Shown here one piece after another: positions 20,028-31,019 of a DNA stretch of 64,000 nt. The position numbers were made by a program, and so were the translations under genes. Position 1 is the stretch's first letter, and every line of letters begins with the position of its first letter. Origin of the DNA: Paracoccus mutanolyticus (GTDB lineage Bacteria; Pseudomonadota; Alphaproteobacteria; Rhodobacterales; Rhodobacteraceae); NCBI RefSeq assembly GCF_003285265.1, contig NZ_CP030239.1, forward strand, positions 186,001 to 250,000. Reading direction: 5' to 3'. The notes below the pieces were generated by a model. That model saw only the letters and a program-made list of their open reading frames with translations. It ran no database searches and was not told the DNA's origin.

Positions 20028-20147
20028 ATGGCAGGATCTATGGCCGGCGCGGCTTCGCAGGACGGAATGCGTGTCGCCATGATCGACTTGGACCCTCAGC
20101 GCAGCCTTAGGGGCTGGTGGGAGGGCAGGGACGCTGAATGGCCGCGG
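20028..20147 (+). pseudogene. ParA/Soj-type partition ATPase fragment
   Basis: ASQDGMRVAMIDLDPQRSLR and GWWEGRDAEWP match the second conserved block of ParA ATPases (G-RV--ID-DPQ-S---W). The deviant Walker A that should precede it is not visible. Confidence 0.6.
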
Positions 20148-21141
20148 ACCACAGAGGCGCCCGTCGCATCCAGGCCAATCCCGGTCCCGGCAGGAAGGCG
20201 AGGTCGAGGCGGAACTGGGCGGCCCCTTGTTCGAGCGGCTCGCCGTCGATCAGTCCGCTGCACGTCTGTATGAGACCGACCATAGCTTGCCAGCAGCTTT
20301 GTCAAGACGCCCGACAGCGATGGACGAATAGATGCCGATCCGCATCGTCCCTGCTCGGATCGGCCTGCCCGGCGAGTCAGTGAGCGACCATAACGGCACC
20401 GTCTTGATAGCCCACGCGCACAAGCACGAAACGCTGCCCCGCAAAGTCAACGACACGCCCAATGCGAGCCGATGAAAAAGGGACGCGCCCATCCGACCGC
20501 GAGATCGGCGATGCACGGGCTGTTGCGCGATTGCCATAGCAAAGAACTCCATGCCATTCGGAAGCAAGCCATGTTCGGCAGCGGCCATGTGTCGCGCAGG
20601 TGGCGACCTTCGATGGAGTCAGGGCACTTGGCGGTCTCCTGCGATCCGAGGGCCGCCGTCCGGATCATATGCACTCGGACCATAGGCAAGCCAACTGTCA
20701 CTCTCCGATTGACGACCATTCACCCAGATGACGAGAGGTTCGCGCGTAGAAGGTCATAGCCGATCACACAACATTTGATAAGAATAGGTATATTTGCATG
20801 AAAAGGAAGATAATCGAGTTTAAACAATGACAAGCAGATCGCAGAACGGTACGTCGTCACGAGCCTCCTGTTCTTCTGGATGTTATTGGATCGTGGCATG
20901 ACGGAGTAAAGCGGTGGCGTGAGCGGGATATACTTTAGGCTAGGCCTATCAGATCAGCTTCTGTGTCACTGCGATTGCGACGGCATGTGAAAGCCCCATT
21001 TTCCAGAGGACTCAAATCAAGCGAGCACCACCATGTCGATTCGGGTTTCCGAGCCGAGACCAAGCGTATGACATGACGACCCAAAGCTCCAGCCGAGAAA
21101 ATTCCGTAAGCCGCGGCAAATCGACACGCCGCCGCGGTCGA
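20148..21141. other. Unrecognised stretch with an AT-rich patch
   Basis: No assignable gene in about 1 kb. Bases 20755-20960 are clearly more AT-rich than the surroundings, with a long run free of coding signal. A minus-strand frame near 20330-20480 reads IGRVVDFAGQRFVLVRVGYQ and resembles a folded domain, but I cannot name it. Confidence 0.4.
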
Positions 21142-21336
21142 GACGATCGCCGCCGGGTCCAGCCGGATGTTCAGCCGGTCGAACAGTTCCTGGGTCTGGC
21201 GGTTCATCCGGCCGTGGTCGACCAGGCCGAAGGCGCCCCTGGGCTCGCGCCGGATCCAGATGTTTTCGGCCACCGTCATGGAGTTCATCAGCAGAAGTTC
21301 CTGGTGGATCCCGCGGCATTGCAGCGCAACGAGCAT
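21142..21336 (-). pseudogene. Sugar ABC transporter ATP-binding (RbsA/MglA-like) fragment
   Basis: [20 protein letters not shown] then [20 protein letters not shown] and IRLDP match the Q-loop (I-QEL-L---TVAENI) and following region of sugar importer ATPases. Walker motifs are absent. Confidence 0.65.
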
Positions 21337-22205
21337 CCGCGGGCAGGGATATGATCCCCTGGCCGAGATTCCCCAACGTCGAAGGCGTCGGCATTGCCCT
21401 GTGACGCTGCGACACGACCCGTGGTCCTAGAGTGCTGGTCGGGCCCACAGGTGCAAAATCTGTCTGTCCGATAGAGTTAACAGTAAGGCTGCATGTTTTC
21501 ATTCGGATTCTATGCCTGCAAGCGGAAACGACGCAACGGCAAGTTCATCGAGCGACTCCCACGTGATCTATCGCACCGGCCCCAACGCCTTCATGGTGAA
21601 CCTATCGGCGGCGGCCCGATCTGGGTGACGACACGATCGCCGTGGCCGATTGGCGCGACCGCCAACGAAGGAAAATCGAAGCGCAACAATCCTTATTTCC
21701 TTTTTCATCATCTTGCCTCCATGAGCGCGGAGGCCGTCGGCGGCGTGATCTTGGGCTCGCTAGCGCTGCTTGCGCGTGACCGGCCCATCTGACCGACGCA
21801 ATCGCGCTCGGCCTCGCCGATGTCGCCTTCCGCCTCGGTTGGCGAGGGGGACATCCAGCGCACCTTCGGCGATGCGCGCTTCAGGTGATCGCCGGCCTGG
21901 CAACGTCTTACGTTGTCGGCATCGTCGGCTGTATCGTCTATGAGGCTATCAACGGTTCAACTATGACCCCATTACGTCCCCGCCGAGGAAGTGCGCGAGA
22001 CTTTGATGAACGATCAACACTATTCCCATACGAATGGAATATTGCGGCGCAGATACAACACGACATGCGAAACGGCGGCCGCCTGCACGTTGCCAGGCCG
22101 GCACCGCTCGGCTCGGTGGGTGCGATCGTCGCCGCTGACGTCTCTGGAATACGGGTTGGACTCCTACCGACCCCATCCTGCGGATTCGTGTCGCTGCTGA
22201 CCCTG
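21337..22205. other. Unrecognised stretch
   Basis: No assignable gene. A plus-strand frame near 21555-21690 reads RTGPNAFMVNLSAAARSGDD and TIAVADWRDRQRRK and is protein-like but unidentified. Further on, hydrophobic runs (VIAGLATSYVVGIVGCIVYE near 21885) may be membrane-protein remnants. Confidence 0.4.
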
Positions 22206-22480
22206 CGCAGTGCATGGAGCATGTCGGGAACATCTCATTCCTGCTCGAAGGCGAACCTGACAACGCCGGTGCGACAAGATCTCCAGCTTCGCACAAGACT
22301 GTCAAGGATCAGCAGCGACGCCATGCCGGTCGCAGACCTCGCGGATACGGTGCTGGCGAAGCCAGCTGCCACCGATGGAACGGCAGTCTTCTTCGCAGCG
22401 TCTTGAAACAGGTCGAGGCCGAACTGACAACGCAGTTCAAAATCGAACACCCGACGATCGGCATCGACTGGGACGGAATA
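22206..22480 (+). pseudogene. Possible cation diffusion facilitator C-terminal fragment
   Basis: AWSMSGTSHSCSKANLTTPV and then RSVLKQVEAELTTQFKIEHP with TIGIDW resemble the C-terminal cytoplasmic domain of CDF metal exporters (H--W-----LT-H----, L-----L---F-I-H-TIQ-E). The match is only moderate, but the ArsR and P-type ATPase neighbours make a metal role sensible. Confidence 0.45.
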
Positions 22481-22619
22481 GCCAGAAGCACCTTGCAGGA
22501 GCCGAACACCGCGGCCTATCCCATGCGGGTCATCGCACTGATCGGCCGCGCCTGACGGTCACTCAGTTGATCGAGAGAGGTGCGACATGACTTGGCAGTG
22601 TCCTACTCCCGGCTAAACT

Positions 22620-22830
22620 GACGGCGGCCGGTTCACCTTCCGCCTGCTGGGTGATCCCAGCACGCTGAAGATTCTCACTGCATGCGAAGACGGTCTCGAA
22701 ATCCGTGACCGATATTTGCGAGTCGATGGAGCTTTCGCAGTCCCTCGTCAGCCATCTACCAGAGTCTTCTTCGTCGCGCGCGCCTGGTGACCCGTATTGC
22801 TGCCCACTGCGCGGCTTGAGCATGTCGCCC
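22620..22830 (+). pseudogene. ArsR/SmtB-family metal-responsive repressor fragment
   Basis: FRLLGDPSTLKILTACEDGL and, in the next frame, SVTDICESMELSQSLVSHLP form the start and the winged helix-turn-helix of an ArsR repressor (LGD-TRL-IL, V-DI---L-LSQS-VSHHL). EHVARSIGDVL continues in yet another frame. It lies divergent to the copper ATPase remnant. At least two frameshifts. Confidence 0.6.
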
Positions 22831-22954
22831 GAAGCATCGGTGACGTTCTGCGGCTGGAAGATCTCGGTATAGCTGGCATAGGGAAGGCGACCCAAAACGC
22901 GACATCATCGGTCCTCGTTCTTGAGCAGCTTCGAATGGCCTGTGACACTAAATG

Positions 22955-25365
22955 TCGATCTTGGTAGGGCGCAAGCGCAAAGCGTTGGCAATGACGCTGA
23001 CCGAAGAGAGCGCCATCGCCGTGCGGCAAGCGCCGGTGACTACAGCAGCCCCATCACGGGATACAGTTACCTCGGTCGCGCATTTCTCGGCACGCCTCCG
23101 AGTTGAAGCGCCTTGGCACAGCAGACGAGGCTCCTGCAGCAAATATGCGCATTGTCGCACCCGACAGTCGACGCCATTCACGATCACCAATAGTCACCGC
23201 CTAGCAGCGAAACGCCCGCGGATTCCATGGCGACATCCGTTCCACCGCCCATCGCTATGCCGACATCGGCAGCCGCAAGCGCTACGCCGTCATTCACCCC
23301 ATCGCCCGCCATGGCGACGATCGGCCTTCCTTGTGAAGACGTGTAACAACGTCGCTCTTGCGTTCTGCAAGCACGGTCCACAGGTCGGGGACGTCCCCGA
23401 AAAAGACGAACCCCCACGGATCGCAAAGATCATGCAGCGTATGCCGTCGTTTCGGAGGGCCTCCGCGCTGCCGGCGAGAGGTCGTCGGGTTCGGCGACGT
23501 CAAAGACCGCGCGGCGGCCTGGCCCGTCGATGGCGACCAGATCGTGAAAGAAGTTCAGGCCCGCGTCATAGCGCCGGACATAGTCCATCAGCGCCCGGCG
23601 TATGCCTTCAGCCCCAAAAGCATGCCGCCCGATCAGCACGCGCTGCCGGCGATGTTGCCGAGCACAGCCCGTCCTTGCGCAGGAAATTGACGTCCGAGGG
23701 TTCCGACAGTGCGAGCTGCGTCTAGACCGCCGCACGGACAATAGCCTGTGCAATCGGATGTTCGCTCGACGTTCAAGGCTCGCCGCGGCTTGAAGAAGTT
23801 CCGTCTCGCTCCGCCCATCGACCGGAACGAGGCAGTGACGGCCGTGGCTCACCTCCGATAAACGTGCTGGACTTGTCGACCACTAGGGTATCGACAATTG
23901 CCGCAGCGTCGCGCCTACCGTGCCATAGGGCAGCAACTCGCGGGCGATGGTGGCGTGGGAGCCCCGCCTGATCCGGGTCGGGGCGTCGTCGGGCCCGACA
24001 TCCGAGAACAGAAACAGCATCAGCAACGCGCGGCCACTGCAAGCCTACAGGTACCGCGGGCCAAAAAGGGTGCCAAGTCCCAGCATCAGCAAGAATACGC
24101 CGGCAACGATGACCAGTGGACGAACCAGCCGGACACCTGGTCTGCTAAGCGCTGGATCGGGGCGCGGGACCGCTGCGCCTGCGCCACCATCCGGACGATC
24201 TGCGAAGCACGGCCGCGACCAATGCGAGCCGCATCCATGACCGAGCGCCGATTGATCGATGGCCCGGCAATGAGCTTCCACCCGGCCTGGTCGTGACCGG
24301 CATCGCACCGGATTCCGCGACCGCCTTCGAGATGATCCGTCAGCGACCCGCCCCGGAACTGGCCGTTCTGGACGTGAACTTGTCGCCGAGGCATTGCTCG
24401 GCCGCCACCTCCTCGTCGGTGCCATCTGGCCGGATACGTCGGGCTGTCTTCGGAGCCAGGCCAAGAAGCGCCGTCAGCGCGCCCGAGGTCTGTTCGCGTG
24501 CGCGTAGCTCCCGCACTTGGCCGAGCAGCGCCAGCCCGTGATCACCGCGGCCGCCTCGAAGTAAACCGCAACGGTGTCTCCCATCATCCGCGCCGTTTCC
24601 GGGAAGAGTCGGGCGCGAGCGTTGCCACCACAGCCGTCCACGGCCAGGCAGCATCCTTACGCCCAGCCCAACGGCGTCCACATAGCCGACCGCAACCCGT
24701 ATCAGCACAGCGGGACACCCCAAGCAGCGCCCGAACAGCAACGGCGCAGCCCCCAACGGCCAGCCTGCCACGTCTGCCATACAAATCCGCGAACCAACGC
24801 TCATAGGCGCGCAACCGGAACTGCTAACAATGCAAACGAGCGCGTGACGCAGGGCAGCCGGGTCCCTCCTCCCGGGGCGACCGCCAGCATCGACAGCAGC
24901 TCCTCCGGGCAGCACCCACCCGAACCGTCGAGTCATGTTGCCAGCCGCACTGCGCCCGGTTTCGGCCGTCGGCATTCCGGGTTCCAGCCGCCATCACGCA
25001 GATCGGGCATGTCCGGACCGACCTGACGGATCTGGGGGTGCATCGGACGAAAGATCGTGCCCACCGGCACTACCGCTGCCATGATCCAGGTTCGAGGCCA
25101 CCTGCACATATTTGCCCGGATTGTCCATGAACTTCAGGGACTGGCAGTTCTCGACCTGAAATAATACTGATCCGGCGCCCTGGTATTGGGCTCGGTGCTT
25201 AGCCGTTGTGGGGTCCACGGACATCCCACAAACGGGGTCCTTCACAGTATCGCTTGCCTCCGCAGTCGCGGTGTGATGGCCCGATCCGCCACCGTGCCCC
25301 TTGTTATGGGCATGGGCGGCGCCTTGATGATGACTTGCCCAGACGCGCACGTGAAACATCAAGGC
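22955..25365 (-). pseudogene. copA: Copper-type P1B ATPase with N-terminal YHS domain, heavily frameshifted
   Basis: A membrane pump exporting Cu+ (or related metal). Reading the minus strand from about 25365: a His-rich leader (AHAHNKGHGGGSGHH), a YHS domain VKDPVCGMSVDPTTAKHRAQ, [14 protein letters not shown] [20 protein letters not shown], actuator-to-helix [20 protein letters not shown], helix [20 protein letters not shown], and a phosphorylation site DTLVVDKSST. Nucleotide-domain pieces and the hinge [20 protein letters not shown] lead to the ending AMALSSVSVIANALRLRP. The overall length of ~2.4 kb is normal, but at least eight frameshifts are seen. The phosphorylation loop reads DKSST instead of DKTGT. 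Confidence 0.75.
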
Positions 25366-25599
25366 TAAGTCCTCCGCTTCCCATAGCAAATACAGGGACA
25401 GGCCAGGTTGACCGCATGCGAACCAAGTCCCAGACGACATCGTTCAGCCGGCTAGAAAAAGCCTGCATTTGCTCGAGCTCGCGACACTAGGCAGAAATCA
25501 ATATATTGACACGAACGCCAGCAAGCGCGCGACCGACAGGTTGGCCACACTGCCCATGCAAGGGGCTCCCGACGTGATGGGTACCTGCATCGCCAGAGG

Positions 25600-26240
25600 A
25601 AAACTGGCGGTCATCGATCATGCTTGGGATCGAGCGCACCAAAATGATCCCAGCTGTAAGGACGGTCAACAAGCACATCGGGACAATATGCACGATGCGG
25701 ACCGGAAACATGCCCGGCATCGTCGCCAGCATGAAGATGCGCCATAGGCGGCCACATGCTTATCGCCGAAAAGCCGGTCAGGATCTGCCAGGTCGGCCCG
25801 GTCAGGATCACGAAAAGCAGCAGCACGACCGCCAGGATCATGTTGATCCACATCGGACAGGCGCTTGACCCCTTTCTCGACGCCCAGCACCACCGAGCCG
25901 TGTGGCGCCGGCAGGTGATCGCCGCCTGCCACCAGGTTCGGAACAGCCCCGCACGGGCAAGCAGGCCCGCCGCAATGCCGATCATCATGGCGACCGGCGC
26001 GAAGAAGGCCGCAGTGGGCCCTTGCAGCAGCCCCCACAGCAGGTTGGTCAGCAACCCGGTCAGCCCGCCGATCACCGGCCCGGCCAGCACCGCCGCCAGC
26101 ACGGTCCCGACGGAATCGAGACCCACAGCAGGGCCCGGAGATCATCAGGACGCCGGCGACCCCCTGGCCGCGCAAGGGTGATGTAGGCATATCGGACCCA
26201 TCGCTGCGCCAGAAGGACGTAGTTCAGGAACATGGCGCGA
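25600..26240 (-). pseudogene. ECF transporter S component-like membrane protein, frameshifted
   Basis: LDSVGTVLAAVLAGPVIGGL, TGLLTNLLWGLLQGPTAAFF and APVAMMIGIAAGLLARAGLF resemble the membrane core of substrate-binding (S) subunits of energy-coupling-factor importers. A further helix, MILAVVLLLFVILTGPTWQI, follows with frame changes. The substrate cannot be told. The gene ends somewhere near 25600; its start was not found. Confidence 0.5.
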
Positions 26241-26750
26241 AGCCTTCCACGATCCTTCAGTTTCTGACGGGCATGAAGGCTTGATCTGTATCCTGTGACG
26301 GTTTCGTACGGGATCGCCGTGGTCCGAGGTTCCCGAACGCTATGGTCCGCCGACAACCTGCGACAATCGCTTCGGTCGCTGGCGGAAAGCCGGTGTCTGG
26401 GATCGTCTGCTCGCAACGGCATGGCTCTGCCGCCAGCGAAACCCCGTCAGCGCAGCGTCCGCCGACCGACTTGCCGCCGATGAAGACCGCCGGACTGGTC
26501 GTTCAGACATGCCGATGCTTTGACCTTCAGCCGTCCGCCTCGGCGCAGGTCGCAGATGGTGATCGTCAACCCGTCGCCTCCCGATCTGAAAACGGCAGAT
26601 CAAGGAGCGCTTGAAAACCGGAGGGGCAGGTATGGTTTTCCAGCGCGGCATCAGGAAAATTCGGCAGCCCGTCTTCACCGACGGAACGCTCTGACGTGTC
26701 AATGGACGATCTAATGTTTCCTTTGGAGCACGTCCACCCAGGCACCGAAT
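26241..26750. other. Unrecognised stretch
   Basis: No assignable gene. A minus-strand frame contains SPAVFIGGKSVGG, faintly like a glutaredoxin-type loop, and another contains DGLPNFPDAALENHTCPSGF. Both are unassigned. Confidence 0.4.
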
Positions 26751-26960
26751 TGCGCGCTGAAGGTCTGCATCGCCCGATGCGATCGCCTCCTCGAGCAACT
26801 GGCGGTGCGATGAACACCTGAACTTCACGTTCGAGAGCGCGGCTTTAACCGCGTGGCTGATGGTAAAAAACGGAGCGCGTCCGCGACAGCAGGCTGCATT
26901 CGCGACCTGCCAGGCGATCCTGTTGAGCGACAGGATGATCTGCTTGGAATTTTTGTTGTT
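26751..26960 (-). pseudogene. GntR/FCD-type regulator C-terminal fragment
   Basis: One continuous minus-strand frame reads APFFTISHAVKAALSNVKFR then SSHRQLLEEAIASGDADLQR A. The HR-LLEAIASGDAD motif is typical of the ligand-binding FCD domain of GntR regulators. No DNA-binding domain is seen. Confidence 0.5.
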
Positions 26961-28016
26961 CTCATCTCAGCCGGGCCTGGCCGGTATGCGGTGTACTGGA
27001 GATCGCGATTAGTAGCCACAAGTGTAGGTCCGCAAAACCCAAGACACACACAACCAGCCCAATAAAGCCGTGAGAGGTCCAATGGACGGTACGGGAACAG
27101 ACCGGCGCAACATCACCGCCTTACTGCCGCGCAGGCGCTCGGAGGATCGAGCGCGCCGATCGTCATGCCGCTCGGCGGCCTGGTCGGCCAGCAGCTTGCC
27201 GACCTCGTTCGTGCGCGCCGGTCAGGCCTTCGATCTCGGCCACGTCGGCACGCTGCCCTGCCGCTTCGGCAAAAGCAGAGCCGACAGCGTCCAGTTGGCG
27301 ATGTCCAGCCAGTTGTCATCGCCTTGGCGGGACCATCGCGGCGTTTGGCATCTTCGATCGCGTTGCGACTGTTCTGCGTCGGCTGCTTGACCGCCGGCTC
27401 CGGTTTACGTCCAACCTATCGCATAGCTGCCGCCGATCCTGCCGAAGGCAGCTTCGAACGATCCAGCAACTCCTTCAGTCGTTCCTGCGACACGCGGCTG
27501 TAATCGGTGATCTCGTCATCGGATCAACGTCGACTCATACCACAGAACGGCCCTATGTCGGCACTTCCCAGCCACGACGGCGCTTCCGTTGTTGTCGATC
27601 CCGAGGCTGTTGATGCTGCGCACGCCGCAATCCGCTTCGCAATCCGCGTCGGAAAGCTCCGGCCGTTCCCTGATCCAGATCCTGATATCCGCTGGAATGG
27701 ATGGCGACCGCCATCGAGCAGTCGGGCACGGCCCCTCATGGCTTTCGTGAGCGCACCGATCCCAATGGAATCCGGCCGCGGCGGTCGACAGCGTAGCACT
27801 CGGAACCCAGTGCTCTACTGGCAATGGTCGCGCAGCTTGTCACCGTCCGCCGCAAAACACGCTTCGGCAAGAGCATTTTCAATCAGCTTTTGTGCGCGAA
27901 GGATATATTCACCGACGCGACCATTCGGCAAATTCGCGCGATGCTGCGCGATGCTGATATACAGCCCCCTCGGCAACCCGCGCAAAGGATATGGCGGTCA
28001 TTTGCTGCATCGGAGC
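26961..28016. other. Unrecognised stretch
   Basis: No assignable gene in about 1 kb. On the minus strand near 27420-27510 the frame reads DYSRVSQERLKELLDRSKLP, and near 27330-27380 SRNAIEDAKRRDGPAKAMTT, together resembling a plasmid-type regulatory or replication protein that I cannot name. Confidence 0.4.
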
Positions 28017-28097
28017 GCCGGGCTGTCGGTCGACGTCTATACGCCGGGCGAGCGCGCCAAGGCGCAGGGCGCAAACGACTTCATGGTCGTCGGCACA
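28017..28097 (+). pseudogene. MFS transporter fragment
   Basis: GLSVDVYTPGERAKAQGAND FMVVGT resembles the cytoplasmic loop and next helix of MFS permeases (T--Y-P-ERAKAQ--NDF-VFG). Only 27 residues are present. Confidence 0.45.
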
Positions 28098-28192
28098 CCG
28101 CCAGCAGTCCCAATTCGTGGTGGCTGCGTCATGCACTTCCCGGGCGGGCGGCGTTGAACTGGTATGTTTCGCCGGAAGCCCGATCCTCGAGG

Positions 28193-28270
28193 CCGATGGG
28201 TGGCGGGAACCAGACTTGCGAACCCGTCCTGTACCGGCGGCAAGTGGACGCACCGGGTCAGATCTTTCAT
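28193..28270 (-). pseudogene. Cystathionine beta-lyase-like N-terminal fragment
   Basis: MKDLTRCVHLPPVQDGFASL then VPATHRAS match the start of PLP-dependent trans-sulfuration enzymes (T---H------G---P---PIHRAST). It begins at a plausible ATG but ends after about 35 residues. Confidence 0.45.
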
Positions 28271-28402
28271 CTTTTCGCTCCTCGGGAGTATTTGTCCTGC
28301 GTGCCTATTTTAGCAACGCTGTTGACCGCGCCGGACCGAGGCCGGATCGAAAGATCTCATCGTCCTGATCGGTCTCAAGGCGCGTCCGCGATCTGGAAGC
28401 GG

Positions 28403-28591
28403 TCAGTCGCCCTTGTGCTCGGGCTTGCCCTTGCGCTTGGTGTGGGCCATGTCCTTCAGTTCCTGCTCGGTCATGGACTTCTCCATTTCCCTGGACGCGC
28501 CGCGCAGTTCGCTTTTGGGCGTGTCGCCTCGCGCGCCAGGGCTTGGGGTCGCCGATCTCGGCCATGAACACGGTGCGCAAGCATCTGTCAT
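28403..28591 (-). CDS. DUF3008 small protein
   Basis: A small basic protein ending at 28403. RGDTPKSELRGASREMEKSM and TEQELKDMAHTKRKGKPEHK GD are the family hallmark (GE/DTPKS-L-G-----M-E-EL-DMA-TK-KG-P). The first ~20 residues do not fit, so the natural N-terminus is probably lost. Function unknown. Confidence 0.65.
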   Translation of the reverse strand: MTDACAPCSWPRSATPSPGARGDTPKSELRGASREMEKSMTEQELKDMAHTKRKGKPEHKGD

Positions 28592-28685
28592 GCGTCAAGG
28601 GCGGCAGACTGGCCTTGGCGGCTTGGCCGGCGGGGGTAGTGACCGTTGTTCTGTCCGACATTCCGGGCAATAACCTGGCTGCTCG
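28563..28685 (+). pseudogene. Glycerate 2-kinase (GckA/MOFRL) fragment
   Basis: MNTVRKHLSCVKGGRLALAA WPAGVVTVVLSDIPGNN matches the motif VRKHLS-VKGGRLA--A-PA-VVTL-LSDIPGDDP of class II glycerate kinases. About 40 residues only. Confidence 0.65.
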
Positions 28686-28689
28686 TTGT

Positions 28690-28790
28690 AGCGGATCAGG
28701 TGCTTTGGACGATCCTGAAGAACCTGCCGTCCAACCTTCCGGCAAGCATCTTCATCACGACCCATGTCCCTGCCCATGTCGACCGGTATT
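28690..28790 (+). pseudogene. CheB-type methylesterase fragment (tentative)
   Basis: WTILKNLPSNLPASIFITTH VPAHVD resembles the start of the CheB methylesterase domain (L---L-P-LPA-I-VV-H-P). Short and tentative. Confidence 0.4.
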
Positions 28791-29595
28791 CTCTCCGCGA
28801 CCCTCAGCAGCCGGAGCGCATTGCCGGGACGAAGACGCATCGCGGGCCATGGCGGCGGCGCCAACAGACCGGCGACGAGGTTCCGCGTTGGGAATGATAG
28901 CGATCTGGCGGCGACCGGGATCATAAACATCGTTCCGATGATGGCAGCCGGGACGCATCAGATCGATGTGACGATCGTCGCCTTGGACCGCGCGATGGCT
29001 TTCGGCACCCCGGTCAGGCTGCCCGACATCAGCACCACGTCGCCGCCCGATGGCGGTCCGGCCCGTGTCGATGGCGAGACCCACACCGCCTCGGCCAGCG
29101 CCGGAGCGTCGTTGATGCCGTCGCCGACGAAGGCGACCTTGCCATGCTCGGCCTTGAGCCGGCGGATCGAGTCGACCTTGGCGACCGGCAGCACCTCCGC
29201 CACCACCTCGTCGTGCCCTGGCGAGCTGCGATGACCTTGGCCGTGCGCTTGTTGTCCCGGTGATCATCGCGACTTCAGGCCGGTCGTGAATGCCATGATC
29301 GCCGCCGGCGTCGTCTCCCTGATCGGGTCGGCCAAGGCGATGCCGGCGCCAGCTTGCCGTCGATGCCGCAAGAGCGGCACCTGCCCTCGTTGCCCAGACG
29401 TTCGGCAACCTGGACGAAGCACCGCGACCGTCATGGCCTGCTCGACCATGTAGCGATCGGCGCCGATTCGATGCGGTTCCGTCGAACGGACTCACGCCGA
29501 AGCCGGAACTGCTTGAATCCGACGATGACGGGAGGGCAATGCCATCCGACCTCGGCCGCATCCACGATGGCGCTGGCCATCGCATGTTCCGACTT

Positions 29596-29664
29596 CGAGG
29601 CGCCCCAGGCCTTCGCCCTTTCGAAACTGTCGAAGCCGATGATGACCAGCCGCGAGGGCAGCCA
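29596..29664 (-). pseudogene. DUF1330 fragment inside the second copper ATPase
   Basis: SRLVIIGFDSFERAKAWGAS is the core of DUF1330 proteins (R-V-IEF-S---A-AWY-S-EY). It sits directly between the ATPase phosphorylation loop and the next ATPase segment. Confidence 0.55.
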
Positions 29665-29699
29665 GTCCCCTTGCCTTCGGTCAGCGCGCCGGTCTTGTC

Positions 29700-29807
29700 G
29701 ACGGCACATGCGTCCATTGCGGCGGCAGCGCGTTCTCCCCCCGGAACAGCACGCCCACGTTGAAGGCATGGTTCCGCGAGGCATAGAAGTCGGTGTATTC
29801 CGTCACC
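29700..29807 (-). pseudogene. Fumarylacetoacetase-like fragment
   Basis: [31 protein letters not shown] fits the metal-ligand region of fumarylacetoacetate hydrolases (DYTDFYAS--HA-NVG--FR---NPL-P-W). It replaces the ATPase membrane segment just before the phosphorylation loop. Confidence 0.6.
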
Positions 29808-30372
29808 CATCGGCAGGTGCATCCGTGTCAGCACGTGCGACGGCATTGACCAGCGGCAGGTCACGCAGGCGACGGGCCGAAATGGAGCCATGCAGCGAAG
29901 GTGAGGGCTGCGACGACAAGACCGCCGGCACGAGTTCTGTCCCGCGCGTCGACCAGCGCCTGGATCGGCGGCGACCGCTAGATGCTACGCGACGACGCGG
30001 ATGACCAGCGCAGGAAGTGTTGCCGCCGACCGCATGGGCCAGATGGACCGCCGCCATGTTGTTGCCGCCGATCAGCTTGCCCTCGGCATCCAGGACACCG
30101 GGATCGGTCAGCCGGTGATATCGCCGTGACTTGGCGTCAGCCCGGATGACTTTCCATGGACCGGATACGAAGCGCAAGAGGGCATCCCCTAAGCGATGTC
30201 GCCGGACAGCACCGAATCATCGGCGCGACCGTCTTGCCGTCGCGGCGGACACGCGCGGTCTGGCCTGAAGTCCGCCAGACGATTGTCGCTGCCGAATCCC
30301 CCCAATGGTGCAGCGCGATGCAGTTGACGGCTCGACGGGGAAGAACAGCCCGTCCTTGCAGGAAATTGTTCA

Positions 30373-30522
30373 GCGTCCCACGGTCAGAAGGCAGGTGCCG
30401 TATTCCGACAGGTAGGCGGCCAGCGGCATCGAGTTCGTGAAGACGCGCAGGTTGCGATGTGCGATGCGGCAGCCGAAGTGAAAGCAGGTCGATCCGCCGT
30501 GGATCATGATGGCGGTGCCGCC
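30373..30522 (-). pseudogene. DeoR-family regulator fragment
   Basis: TAIMIHGGSTCFHFGCRIAH, RNLRVFTNSMPLAAYLSEYG match the effector domain of DeoR/GlpR regulators (D-IFIDGGST---LA--L----L-V-TNS---A--L). It shares one open frame with the CaiB piece upstream. Confidence 0.65.
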
Positions 30523-30567
30523 CACGCCGCACCGCGTCGTCGGCCGACATGCGAGTCGACTTCGCAT

Positions 30568-30690
30568 GCCGAAGATCCGGTTATGGGCCACCTGCCCATC
30601 CTGAAGGAACTCGTCCAGGCTGAAGACCGGCGCGGCCGGCACGTCCTGTTCGGCGAAGACGCGCAGCCAATGCTTCGTGTCCTTCTGCAC
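30568..30690 (-). pseudogene. CaiB/BaiF-family CoA-transferase fragment
   Basis: TKHWLRVFAEQDVPAAPVFS LDEFLQDGQVAHNRIFG is the usual region of type III CoA-transferases (T--W---L---DVP--PV---E-L-DPQV--R). Confidence 0.65.
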
Positions 30691-30794
30691 GGCACGACAT
30701 CGACCTCGCCGGCCCGCCCCGGCGCGAAGCGATCACCTTCGCCTCGTAGCCCGGGATCGCGATGCCGCGACGTGGCCGCAGCAGCGGCGGTTCC

Positions 30795-31019
30795 CGAGAC
30801 GCCCTGATCGTGGCGATAGCGCAGCAGGATGTTCGCCGGCGCCCCGCGCAGAAAGGTCTTGAGCGCCTTTTCGCTGCGGATCGTCGGCAAGGCGAGGTGC
30901 CGGGCGGCCAGCACCAGCCGGCTTTCGGGCTGGTCGAAATGCCGAAACCGCGTAGCCTGCGTCCGCCACGGCCTTCCGACGACCGCTCGGTCCATCAGCG
31001 CCACTCCGTAATGCGACAT
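30795..31019 (-). pseudogene. AraC-family regulator N-terminal-domain fragment
   Basis: MSHYGVALMDRAVVGRPWRT, then RLVLAARHLALPTIRSEKAL KTFLRGAPANILLRYRHDQ resembles the effector domain of OruR-like AraC regulators (GH-G-AL-SA-T-GEAL, FL-----N---RY). No HTH domain is present. Confidence 0.5.
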
